From assembly GCA_964473525.1 (NCBI GenBank), contig CAYYPK010000007.1, positions 193,636 to 257,635 of the forward strand: a DNA stretch of 64,000 nucleotides, read 5' to 3'. This document shows, one piece after another, positions 24,946-33,526 of the stretch; position 1 is the stretch's first letter; the number at the start of each line of letters is the position of its first letter. Under the pieces are notes generated by a model. It saw nothing but the letters and a program-made list of their open reading frames with translations, was not told the origin of the DNA and did not search any database. The translations under genes and the position numbers were made by a program. This DNA is from GCA-2687025 sp964473525. Lineage in GTDB: Bacteria; Poribacteria; WGA-4E; GCA-2687025.

Positions 24946-27267
24946 CTACTCGGCCTCGGTGGCTTCGCTCGCTGGCCGCAGGCAGTATTCGCACCTGGCG
25001 CGCGCCTCGAACACAAGCGCGCCGTCGTCCGTGATCGTGCCCGCCACGGATCCACCGTTCATCGTCACGGTGAGTCGCTCTGTCGCCCGGATCCGGCACT
25101 CACCAGCGCGCGTGGCGCGAACGCGCACCTCGGCAGCCTCGCCGTCCTTCCACGATATGTCCACCTCGTATCCACCACGCGCGCGAAGCCCCGTCACGCG
25201 TCCCGTTGGCCAAGCCGACGGGCGCGCGGGCAGTATGTGGATTTCGCCGGTGTGGCTTTGCAGGAGCATCTCCGCCATGCCTGCGACGCCGCCGAAGTTC
25301 CCGTCGATCTGGAAGGGCGGGTGCGAGTCCAACAGATTCGGGTTCGTGGACTTCGCGAGCAACGCGTGCAGGTGCTTGTACGCTTCGCCACCGTCACCCA
25401 ACCGAGCGTAGAAACTGACCATCCACGCGCGGCTCCAGCCCGTGTGACCGCCCCCGTGTTCCAGGCGACGCTCCAACACCCGCCGGGCTCCTTCCGCGAA
25501 CTCGGGCGTCCCGAGCGGCGTGATCTCCTGCCCCGGGTACAAGGCGAAGAGGTGGGACATGTGTCGGTGTCCCGGCTCCGGCTCGTCGTACTCCTCCGTC
25601 CACTCCAGAATCTGGCCGTGTTCGCCGAGCTTCATCGGTGGCAGACGGTCCAGCGTTTCGCGCAGTGAGCACGCGAACTCGTCGTCAGTGGCAAGCACCG
25701 TGGCTGCGGCGATGGAATGCTCGAACAACTCGCGCACGATCTGCGTGTCCATGGATGGACCCATGCACGTCACGCCGGTTTCACCAGCCTCCGTGGTGTA
25801 CGAGTTCTCGGGCGACATGGACGGACCCGTCACGAGCGTGCCGTCCGGCGCCTCGACGAGGTAGTCCAGGAAGAACTCGCACGCCTCGCGCATGATGGGA
25901 TACGCCGTGTCGGCGAGGAAGTCGGCGTCGGGATTGAAGGCGTAGTGTTCCCACAGATGCAGGCATAACCAGGCGGCGCCCATGGGCCACAGCCCCCATC
26001 TCGACGCGTCCGCTGGGACGGTGAAGCCCCACACGTCCGTAATATGATGCGCCACGAAGCCGCCCGCGCCGTAGTGGACTCGCGCCGTCTCACGGCCCGG
26101 CTCACGCAACGACTCCAGCAGGTCAAACAGCGGGACGTGGCACTCCGCCAGGTTCGTCGTCTCCGCTGGCCAGTAGTTCATCTGGAGGTTGATGTTGAGG
26201 TGGAAGTCGCTCTGCCACGGCGGATCCAGCCCCTCCGCCCAGATGCCCTGGAGGTTGGCGGGCAAGCCACCCGGACGCGAACTCGCGACGAGGAGATACC
26301 TGCCAAACTGGAAGTACGTCTCGAGGAGTTGCTGGTCCTCGGCCCCGTCGTTCAGGGCGGCGACGCGCTCGTCCGTCGGCGTGTTGGACAGGTCTGACCC
26401 GCCGAGGTCCAGCGTCACACGCCCGTGTAGACGCTGGTAGTCTTCGATGTGCTCCGCCCGGTGCTGCGAATAGGACCGGCTACCGGCGGCAGACAGTATC
26501 GCTCGGTTAGCGACGTGGGGGTCCGCCCCACGGAAGCTCGTCGCCCCTGCGATGACGACGTTCACGGACTCCCGCCACAACACGATGAGCCAGTCTTCGC
26601 CGTCCCGCTCGGTCACGGTCACGGATCCGTCGTCTGGGAAAGCTACTACCGAGGCCGCGTAGACAACGCCCTTCGAGTCGGCGTCGGCTCCCTCGGCACA
26701 TCCGCTCAGTACGAGTGTGGCGTCATCAACGCATCGGCCGCGCGAGCCGTCCTCACGATCAAGGCGGATGGCAAGGCGGCGACGCCTTCCGTCCGCTGGC
26801 GCCTGGTCACAGACAATGCGCGTGAATACCGCCTGCGCCGGGTGTGACGCGAAAGTCTCACGGTAGTACCGTTCCGGTCCGACCTGGTAGCGCACTGCCG
26901 CGATGCCCGTATCCAGATCAAGTTCGCGACGGTACGCGGTCGTTTCCGACGGGTGGTCCATCGCCAGTCGCAGGCTGCCGAGCGTCTGGTATGGGCGTAT
27001 CTTGCACGGGTCGCCCAGGAGGTCGGCGTCCGCGAGTTCCGTTGCCTGCGTCACACGCCCCTCGAACAGCAACTCACGCACCCGCGCGAGGGATCCCAGC
27101 GCGCGCGGGTTGTTGACATCCCTGGGCTCGCCTGCCCACAGCGTCTCCTCGTTCAGCTGCAGATGTTCGGACATCGGGTCGCCGTGGATCATCGCGCCAA
27201 GCCGACCGCTTCCAACGGGAAGCGCGTGCTCCCACTCGTCGGCGGGTTGGCGGAACCAGAGCTTCAT
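24946..27267 (-). CDS. Glycoside hydrolase family 95 (alpha-L-fucosidase-like)
   Basis: 773 residues, the usual GH95 size. The N-terminal beta domain begins WFRQPADEWEHALPVGSGRLGAM, the family hallmark. The (alpha/alpha)6 barrel carries HLNINLQMNYWPAE (two Asn of the active site, near residue 359), SMSPENSY (catalytic Glu, near 486) and HPPFQIDGNFGG (Asp, near 654). The enzymes remove alpha-L-fucose, or in some members alpha-L-galactose, by inversion. No signal peptide is seen. Sulfatases on both sides suggest a sulfated fucose-containing substrate. Confidence 0.94.
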   Translation of the reverse strand: MKLWFRQPADEWEHALPVGSGRLGAMIHGDPMSEHLQLNEETLWAGEPRDVNNPRALGSLARVRELLFEGRVTQATELADADLLGDPCKIRPYQTLGSLRLAMDHPSETTAYRRELDLDTGIAAVRYQVGPERYYRETFASHPAQAVFTRIVCDQAPADGRRRRLAIRLDREDGSRGRCVDDATLVLSGCAEGADADSKGVVYAASVVAFPDDGSVTVTERDGEDWLIVLWRESVNVVIAGATSFRGADPHVANRAILSAAGSRSYSQHRAEHIEDYQRLHGRVTLDLGGSDLSNTPTDERVAALNDGAEDQQLLETYFQFGRYLLVASSRPGGLPANLQGIWAEGLDPPWQSDFHLNINLQMNYWPAETTNLAECHVPLFDLLESLREPGRETARVHYGAGGFVAHHITDVWGFTVPADASRWGLWPMGAAWLCLHLWEHYAFNPDADFLADTAYPIMREACEFFLDYLVEAPDGTLVTGPSMSPENSYTTEAGETGVTCMGPSMDTQIVRELFEHSIAAATVLATDDEFACSLRETLDRLPPMKLGEHGQILEWTEEYDEPEPGHRHMSHLFALYPGQEITPLGTPEFAEGARRVLERRLEHGGGHTGWSRAWMVSFYARLGDGGEAYKHLHALLAKSTNPNLLDSHPPFQIDGNFGGVAGMAEMLLQSHTGEIHILPARPSAWPTGRVTGLRARGGYEVDISWKDGEAAEVRVRATRAGECRIRATERLTVTMNGGSVAGTITDDGALVFEARARCEYCLRPASEATEAE

Positions 27268-27307
27268 GCTGGGTACTCGCGGGCGTGTTGAGCGAACTCG
27301 TGGGCTG

Positions 27308-27335
27308 GACGGGAGCGGCGTCGGCCGCTCCCGTC
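27308..27335 (-). terminator. Perfect 12-bp hairpin between sulfatase and GH95 genes
   Basis: GACGGGAGCGGC and its exact complement are separated by four bases. It lies 51 bases after the stop of the upstream sulfatase and 40 bases before the GH95 start. No T-run follows, so this is not a classical intrinsic terminator. Partial termination or mRNA protection is possible. Confidence 0.4.
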
Positions 27336-27386
27336 AATCTACCAGGCCTGCCAGCGCCCTACAACGGCCGGATCATGCGGGCGACG

Positions 27387-28772
27387 CTAACCCGCGTCCG
27401 CTGCGGGCAGGCGGCCGGAGGGTCGCGCGTTGGCTTTGAGTTGGGCATCGAACGCGGAGGCGACTGTCGTCATGACGGCCACCGTCGCGGGCTCCGCGTC
27501 GGCGAGGTTGCGCGACTCCGCCGGGTCCGCGGACAGGTCGTAGAGCTCGGCGGGAACCTTCACCGGATCCTTGCCCTGCGGACGCCGCGTCCATGCGAGA
27601 TGTAGTTTCCAGTCGCCACGTCGCATCGCCGCGAGACGCTCGCCTCGATAGTAGTAGGTGTCCTCGCGTGGCGTGACATCCGCCTTGCCAGCCATCAGGC
27701 CGAGGATGTCTTCGCCGTCGATGACGCGGTCGGTCGGAACAGCCGCGCCGGCGATGCCGGCTAGCGTCGGGAGCAGATCAATCGTCCCGGCAGGCTGCGA
27801 ACAGACGATGCCAGACGGAACGACGCCCGGCCACCGCATGACGCACGGCACGCGCATGCCCCCTTCGTAGGCGGAGAACTTGCCGTCTCGAAACGGGAGG
27901 GCGGAGCCACTGTCTTCCTTCTTCGACAGCCACGGCCCGTTGTCCGACGTGTAGATGACAAGCGTGTTGTCGTCCACGCCGACCTCCCGCAGCGTCGCCA
28001 TGATGCGGCCGACGGACCAGTCGATCTCCTCGATCACGTCGCCGTACAGGCCGCGCTCCGACTTACCCGCGAACTCATCCGAGGCGTACAGCGGGATGTG
28101 GGGCATTGTGTGGGGCAGGTAGAGGAAGAACGGCTCGTCTGCGGACCCGCGGATGAAGCTGACGGCCTCCTCCGTGTAGCGCTTCGTGAGCGTCTTCTGC
28201 TCCGCTGGGCGCTCCACGATCTCCTCGTCCCTCATCAGCGGGACGTTGAAGGAACGGGAGCCTTCCTCCTCCTCGACGCCGTCCATGTCGTTGGAGTACG
28301 GGATGCCGTAATACCGGTCGAAGCCGTGACGCGTGGGGAGGAATTCCGGGTGGTGGCCGAGATGCCACTTTCCGATGCACGCCGTCGCGTAGCCCTCGCC
28401 GCGCAGAAGATCGGCGATCGTCACCTCGTCGGGGTTCAGGCCGATGTTGTCCCTCGGGAACAGCACGCGGGAGACTCCGACGCGTGGGGCGTAGCAGCCC
28501 GTGAGCAGAGCGGCCCGCGACGGGGAGCATACCGATGCGGCAACGTAGAAGTCCGTGAACTTCACACCGTCCGCCGCAAGCGCGTCGATGTTGGGAGTCC
28601 GAATCTGAGGCGACCCGTAGCAGCCCAAGTCCTGATAGCCCTGGTCGTCCGCGAAGATGAGCACGACGTTGGGCTTCCGGGAGCCCGGCGTTTGGGCGTA
28701 TAGCGGGCCTGCCATCGCGGCGGCGGCGAACCCACCGGCCGTCCTCAGGAACTTGCGGCGTGACCATTCCAT
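27387..28772 (-). CDS. Tat-exported type I sulfatase, CSPSR
   Basis: 461 residues from the ATG at 28772. The N-terminus is a twin-arginine signal (SRRKFLRTAGGFAAAAMAGPLYA), so it is exported folded. The enzyme body has IFADDQGYQDLGCYG, SVCSPSRAALLTG with Cys82, GKWHLGHHPE, YTSDNGPW and a C-terminal sulfatase subdomain (LYDLSADPAESRNL). Unlike its neighbours it clearly works outside the cytoplasm, so it could make the first attack on a polymer. Confidence 0.95.
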   Translation of the reverse strand: MEWSRRKFLRTAGGFAAAAMAGPLYAQTPGSRKPNVVLIFADDQGYQDLGCYGSPQIRTPNIDALAADGVKFTDFYVAASVCSPSRAALLTGCYAPRVGVSRVLFPRDNIGLNPDEVTIADLLRGEGYATACIGKWHLGHHPEFLPTRHGFDRYYGIPYSNDMDGVEEEEGSRSFNVPLMRDEEIVERPAEQKTLTKRYTEEAVSFIRGSADEPFFLYLPHTMPHIPLYASDEFAGKSERGLYGDVIEEIDWSVGRIMATLREVGVDDNTLVIYTSDNGPWLSKKEDSGSALPFRDGKFSAYEGGMRVPCVMRWPGVVPSGIVCSQPAGTIDLLPTLAGIAGAAVPTDRVIDGEDILGLMAGKADVTPREDTYYYRGERLAAMRRGDWKLHLAWTRRPQGKDPVKVPAELYDLSADPAESRNLADAEPATVAVMTTVASAFDAQLKANARPSGRLPAADAG

Positions 28773-28830
28773 CGTGCGTGCCCTCCCCGCGAGCCTGATC
28801 GGCGGACGCCTGCTGTGACCGTGGTAGAAG

Positions 28831-30420
28831 CTAGCTGCCGGCCGCCTGCCGACGCGCGCGCCTGCCCTCAATGATGTCCACCCACGGCTGCACGTGGCAC
28901 CGCTGCGTCCACGCCGCGTGTAGGTCGCTCAGCTCCCGCGTCACGTCAGGATGCTCCGCGCTTAGGTCCGTAAGCTCCGTGCGGTCCTCGTCGATGTTGT
29001 AGAGCTCCCACTCGCCCGGGTATTTGCACACGAGCTTCCACTGACCGCGCCGGACGGCCCGGTTGCCCTCGTGCTCCCAGTAGAGGATCTCCTTGCCGTT
29101 GTCCTCGTCGTCGAAGGTCGGAGCCAGACTTACGCCCTCCAGCGGGTACACGTCCACGCCATCGCGCTCTTCCGGGTAGCCCACCCCGGCGAGGTCGAGA
29201 CAAGTCGCCATCACGTCTGGAAGCTGACCGGGCTGATGGCGTAGGCCGGTGTCGGTAATGCCCTCTGGCCAGTGGGCGATGAGTGGCGTCGCGATGCCGC
29301 CCTCGTGGACCCAGTGCTTGTACTCGCGGAACGGCGTGTTAGACAGGTTCGCCCACGCGACGCCGTAGCTCTGGTAGGTGTCCTCGGGGCCGGGCATGAT
29401 GCTGGACGTGTTGCCGTGCTGCACCGGATCTCCTGACCGAGTGCGCGCCGTCGCGATGAGGCTGCCCTGCCCCTCGCCCCGCCAGCCGAGCTCCTCGGCG
29501 CACCCGCCGTTGTCCGCGAGGAAGAGAACCAGCGTGTTCTCGAGCGACCCCGTCTCTTCCAGCGCGTCGATGATGCGACCGATGCCCTGGTCCATGCGGT
29601 CGATCTGCGCTGCGTAGGCTTCCATGCGCCGCGCGTTCCACTCCTTCTCCTCTGCCTGACCCCACGGCGGCTGCGTGGGGTCTCGGTCGCTCATCTCCCA
29701 CTGCTCATCCAGAATGCCCGCCGTCCGCATGCGCGCGAGACGTTCCTCGCGCAGCGCGTCCCAACCGGCGTCGAAGCGGCCTTTGTACCGCTCAATATCC
29801 TCGTCGTGCGCGTGCAGCGGCCAGTGGGGCGCAGTGTAGGCGACGTAAGTGAAGAACGGCTCGTCCGCGTGGTCGCGGGCGTGCTCGCGGATGTACGCGC
29901 TCGCCTCGTCGCTGATGGCGTCCGTAAGGAAGAAGTCGTCGGGCAGGCCGTCGAGGTCGATAGCGTCGTTGCCGCGGGTCAGCGTCTTCGGCGACCAGTA
30001 GTTCGCCGCCCCCGTGATGATGCCGAAGAAGGCGTCGAACCCGCGCTGCATCGGCCAACTGTGCTTAGGGCCGTCGGGATCCGTGTGGCGCGAGATGTGC
30101 CACTTCCCGCTCATGTACGTGCGGTAACCAGACGCGCCCAGCGCCTCCGCGATCGTGACACAACGGTCGTTGAGATCGCCACGATACCCGTCCAAGTCGT
30201 CGTCGCTCATCATGTGGCCGACGCCCGTCTGGTGCGGGTGCAGCCCCGTGAGCAGCGACGCCCGCGACGGGCAGCATCGCGCGGTGTTGTAGAACTGCGT
30301 GTATCTCAGTCCAGACGACGCCAGCCGGTCGAGATTCGGCGTGTGGACCTCACCCCCATAGCACCCAAGGTCCGAGAAGCCCATGTCGTCGTTGAGGATG
30401 AGGACGATATTCGGTCGCAT
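28831..30420 (-). CDS. Type I sulfatase, CCPSR
   Basis: 529 residues. It starts right at the fold (MRPNIVLILNDDMGFSDLGCYGG) without a signal peptide. The formylglycine motif is CCPSRASLLTG with Cys49; GKWHISRH and FLADNGG follow. The long insertion and an EHEGNRAVRRGQWKL segment near the C-terminus are typical of arylsulfatase A-like bacterial enzymes. It lies 58 bases upstream of the Tat sulfatase gene in the same operon. Confidence 0.94.
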   Translation of the reverse strand: MRPNIVLILNDDMGFSDLGCYGGEVHTPNLDRLASSGLRYTQFYNTARCCPSRASLLTGLHPHQTGVGHMMSDDDLDGYRGDLNDRCVTIAEALGASGYRTYMSGKWHISRHTDPDGPKHSWPMQRGFDAFFGIITGAANYWSPKTLTRGNDAIDLDGLPDDFFLTDAISDEASAYIREHARDHADEPFFTYVAYTAPHWPLHAHDEDIERYKGRFDAGWDALREERLARMRTAGILDEQWEMSDRDPTQPPWGQAEEKEWNARRMEAYAAQIDRMDQGIGRIIDALEETGSLENTLVLFLADNGGCAEELGWRGEGQGSLIATARTRSGDPVQHGNTSSIMPGPEDTYQSYGVAWANLSNTPFREYKHWVHEGGIATPLIAHWPEGITDTGLRHQPGQLPDVMATCLDLAGVGYPEERDGVDVYPLEGVSLAPTFDDEDNGKEILYWEHEGNRAVRRGQWKLVCKYPGEWELYNIDEDRTELTDLSAEHPDVTRELSDLHAAWTQRCHVQPWVDIIEGRRARRQAAGS

Positions 30421-30556
30421 AGTCGTGTTCCCTGCCGTCCGGGTGGGACTTCAGCGGCTAGCCGTGGAGCCATCATAGCTGGCAGGACGCCCACGCGTAA
30501 ACGTGCCGTTGGCGTAGCTCTGTCGATAGCGGATGCGCGAGGCCCGATGGACCTGC

Positions 30557-32692
30557 TTACCGGGCCATCGGTGGGAACAGGCTCGCGTCCTCGTCGTACC
30601 AAGCCAACGCTTCCTCGCGCGTCCGCGACCCAACGTAGTCCAGTGACCCGAAGAGGCCGGCCGCGCGGTCCGGGTCGCCGGTACGCTCGCACAGGAGGGC
30701 GGTAACGATGGCGTTGCGCGCGTCGAACGGGCGGATGGCATGGGCGCGCTCCGCCCATGTGAGAGCCTGGCTATCGTCGCCCTCCGTGGCCCACAGCTCA
30801 GCCAGACGGGACGACGCGTATTCGTCTTGCGGGTCCAAGGCGTAGGCCGCTTGCCACGCCTTCGCCGCCGCCGCTGTGTCGCCAGCGAGATACCAGCAGC
30901 AGCCAGCGTAGTCGCGTAGCGCGACGCGCAGGTGGTCGCGGACGTAGTTGGCGAACGCCTCGCCGCGTCCTGGATCGACATACCGCGCGTTCGCCAGCTC
31001 CATACGCAAGTCGCCCCGCCACCACGGCGCGGCATGCGCGGAACCGAGATACACCTGCCGACGCAGCCACCCCTCGGTTTCCTCGGGCGCGAGCCCCTCG
31101 TCCACCTGTGCGACGAGGGCGTCTGCCAACTGACGCGCCTCGAACCAGTCCTTCATCTCCACCAGACACAACAGGGCGTTGAGCGCGTAGATGACGTTCC
31201 CAGGGGCGTCTCGGCGCGCTTCCTCGAAGAGCAGTAGGCGCGCCTCGGGATCACCGCCGCGCTCCCACAGGCATCCACGGATGTTGGGAGGCACTGGCGC
31301 CACTCGGACAGAGGACACGCCCGGACGCGACACGTCCGGCGACGAGCGGACGAGATACTGATGCCGCGCCACGCCAGACGCGTGCGCCGCGCCGTTCCCG
31401 GCGGCCAAGTCCTCAGCGGCGGCAATGAGGTCTCGCATCCGGTGATAGACCGCGTGTTCGCCGAGCACTCGGTTTCTGCCGGCGAGGGCGATTTCCTCCG
31501 TGCCATCGCGATCCTCTAGCCGTCGGACGAGTTGCTCTTCGAAGTCGTCCGGGTCAAACCAGATCAACTCCGCTCCCACGTCAAACACGTCCTGGACGCC
31601 GTCCGTGGTCTGTGGCGTCAGGCATAGCGCCCCCATCGCCATCGTCTCGTACACGCGCTGAGCCATCGTGTGACCGTAGGCGTGTCCCGACCATCTACCA
31701 ACGTACTCCGCGCCGACATTCAGCCCGATGCGCGCGTCGCTGAGAATCTTGTATCTCACCGCAAGATCATCGGTCTTCCCACGGATCACGATGTTGTAGT
31801 CGTTCCCAAGGCGGCGGAGCCGAGAGAGGATGTCACGGCGATACGCGTAAATAGGACCACCGTCGAGGCGGCCGATGAAGGCCACATCGACCGGCCGATC
31901 ATGGTGGGGGTTCATCGGTTGGACCGTCGGCCCGGGGCGTCGTAGCGACGGTAGAGGAACGTGCATGACGTTGCGGCATCCTGCCTGACGCGCGAACTTC
32001 ACGTCCCGTTCCTGACCGACCACGAGTAGGTCAAACAGCCCGAGACACTCGTGAACCGCTTCCAGGTGAGGGGCTAGATCCCCTGCCCAGCCGATGCGTG
32101 GGACCGTGGCGGACTCGATGCCGATGGGCAGCGGGTGGTGCTCGAGGATCGAGGCGACGATCAGTTCCGGGCGCCATCCGTCCGGCAGGCACGCCAGGAT
32201 GTCCGTGAGGTCCGCCGTCGCCGGGTTGTAGTGGACGCACGGCGCAGCAGAGCTCCATTGGGCGACCGCCACCTCGGCGGACGGCACAACCGCGACTGTC
32301 TCCGCCCACGCGGCGCACACGTCCGCGAAGGCGCCAAACGCCAACGCGCGTGGCTTCGGAGACGGGTTCTCGTCGCGCGGGATGACAAATCGGCGTTCGT
32401 TAACGAGCGCGCCGAGGTCGGAATCCCCGAAGGGAACGGCAAGCGCCGCGTAGCCGGCTTCCACGGCGGATTCCCACAGCCGGAACGCCTCCTCGTAGCG
32501 CCCAAGCCGCGCGTGCGCGTCTCCCAGCAGGAAGGAGCACGTCGCTGCCTGCGTGATCCCGGTGGCCTCGCCGCTTGCGCGCGACGACCTGCGCACGCGG
32601 TTCAACTCCACGATCGTCGTCTTGAGCTCCTGCGTCGACAGACGCGGCAGCTCGGAGTAGAGGCTTTCAAGCGAGGGTGAGTGTTCGGACAC
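30557..32692 (-). CDS. CgeB-like glycosyltransferase with TPR repeats
   Basis: 711 residues from a GTG start. Residues 1-100 and about 480-700 contain TPR-like helices. The centre is a GT-B glycosyltransferase: VDVAFIGRLDGGPIY and GLNVGAEYVGRW, then QRVYETMAMGALCLTPQT, which is the Glyco_trans_1_2 (CgeB-type) nucleotide-sugar site. It probably adds sugar to a surface glycan or protein, with TPRs binding a partner. Its place at the head of the sulfatase block is odd for a degradative operon and hints that glycan building and trimming are linked here. Confidence 0.82.
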   Translation of the reverse strand: MSEHSPSLESLYSELPRLSTQELKTTIVELNRVRRSSRASGEATGITQAATCSFLLGDAHARLGRYEEAFRLWESAVEAGYAALAVPFGDSDLGALVNERRFVIPRDENPSPKPRALAFGAFADVCAAWAETVAVVPSAEVAVAQWSSAAPCVHYNPATADLTDILACLPDGWRPELIVASILEHHPLPIGIESATVPRIGWAGDLAPHLEAVHECLGLFDLLVVGQERDVKFARQAGCRNVMHVPLPSLRRPGPTVQPMNPHHDRPVDVAFIGRLDGGPIYAYRRDILSRLRRLGNDYNIVIRGKTDDLAVRYKILSDARIGLNVGAEYVGRWSGHAYGHTMAQRVYETMAMGALCLTPQTTDGVQDVFDVGAELIWFDPDDFEEQLVRRLEDRDGTEEIALAGRNRVLGEHAVYHRMRDLIAAAEDLAAGNGAAHASGVARHQYLVRSSPDVSRPGVSSVRVAPVPPNIRGCLWERGGDPEARLLLFEEARRDAPGNVIYALNALLCLVEMKDWFEARQLADALVAQVDEGLAPEETEGWLRRQVYLGSAHAAPWWRGDLRMELANARYVDPGRGEAFANYVRDHLRVALRDYAGCCWYLAGDTAAAAKAWQAAYALDPQDEYASSRLAELWATEGDDSQALTWAERAHAIRPFDARNAIVTALLCERTGDPDRAAGLFGSLDYVGSRTREEALAWYDEDASLFPPMAR

Positions 32693-32752
32693 GGCGCGTC
32701 TATCCTGACTCAGCCGTCGGACCTGCTGGCCCGGGGGTGTCCCTACGAGGCG

Positions 32753-33526
32753 CTACGCGTATAGATAAGCTTCCAGCACGCGTTGCATCGCCTCTACTTG
32801 CGCGATGCCACCGTCTGGGAACGAGTCGATGTATTCGACGGCGTATACCCCATCGTAGCCCACGTCCGCCAGCGCCTTCAGACAGGCCTTGAAGTCGACG
32901 ATCCCCTCGCCCACGGGGAGTTGGCACCGGTCCCACGAGTCACCGCTGTCTCGCCAGTGCGTGTGCCGGACGTAGGGCATGATCTTGTCGAACGGCGCGC
33001 TCTGGTTGGGACCAGCGACCATGTGGCTGGGGTCGAACGTCAGCGCGACACCGGGGATCGCCTCGCAGAACTCCACGGCGGCGTCAGGCATCTCCAGCAT
33101 CGTACGCGCATGCGCCTCGATCGCGAGCGTGATGTCGTATTCCTTGGCGATTGAGACGAGGCGCTCGAACCGTCGGACAGCGCGCTCCATGCCGACCGCT
33201 TCGATCGGAGGCACGTAGCAGATGGTCGAGATGTCGAACGCGTTGGCGAACGCGCAGATCGCGCGTAGGCGCGTCCCTTCCGGGCCGACATCGCTAATGC
33301 CCGCGCTGGCGTTCAGGGAAACCGCCGTCAGGCCGGCGCGTTCGAGTCCTTCGCGCGCCTGGTCGATAGCCTCGTTGGGGTCGTCGACCATCTCCGATGG
33401 GTTGAAGTGCGCCCATTGCTCGAGCATGGCGATGTCCACTGCCTGGAACCCGAGGTCCGCGATGTACGCGCACGCCCGGTCAAACGGCTCGGCGGTAAAG
33501 CAGAGAGTGCTGCATGCAATCGTCAT
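32753..33526 (-). CDS. Sugar phosphate isomerase/epimerase (xylose isomerase-like TIM barrel)
   Basis: 257 residues. The ATG overlaps the nadB stop (ATGA). AP endonuclease 2 family TIM barrel: LGFQAVDIAMLEQW, TLAIEAHARTMLE, VALTFDPSHMVAG, YVRHTHWRDSGD and GVYAVEYIDS. The Glu, Asp, His and Glu residues match the metal site. It probably isomerises or epimerises a sugar released by the downstream glycan enzymes, but family members vary widely in substrate. Confidence 0.86.
   Translation of the reverse strand: MTIACSTLCFTAEPFDRACAYIADLGFQAVDIAMLEQWAHFNPSEMVDDPNEAIDQAREGLERAGLTAVSLNASAGISDVGPEGTRLRAICAFANAFDISTICYVPPIEAVGMERAVRRFERLVSIAKEYDITLAIEAHARTMLEMPDAAVEFCEAIPGVALTFDPSHMVAGPNQSAPFDKIMPYVRHTHWRDSGDSWDRCQLPVGEGIVDFKACLKALADVGYDGVYAVEYIDSFPDGGIAQVEAMQRVLEAYLYA

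Noticed and set aside
23396..25411. 671-residue plus-strand reading frame over the CIAAR sulfatase and GH95
   Set aside because: It is Arg/Val-rich with no recognisable motif and is entirely antisense to two well-supported enzymes.
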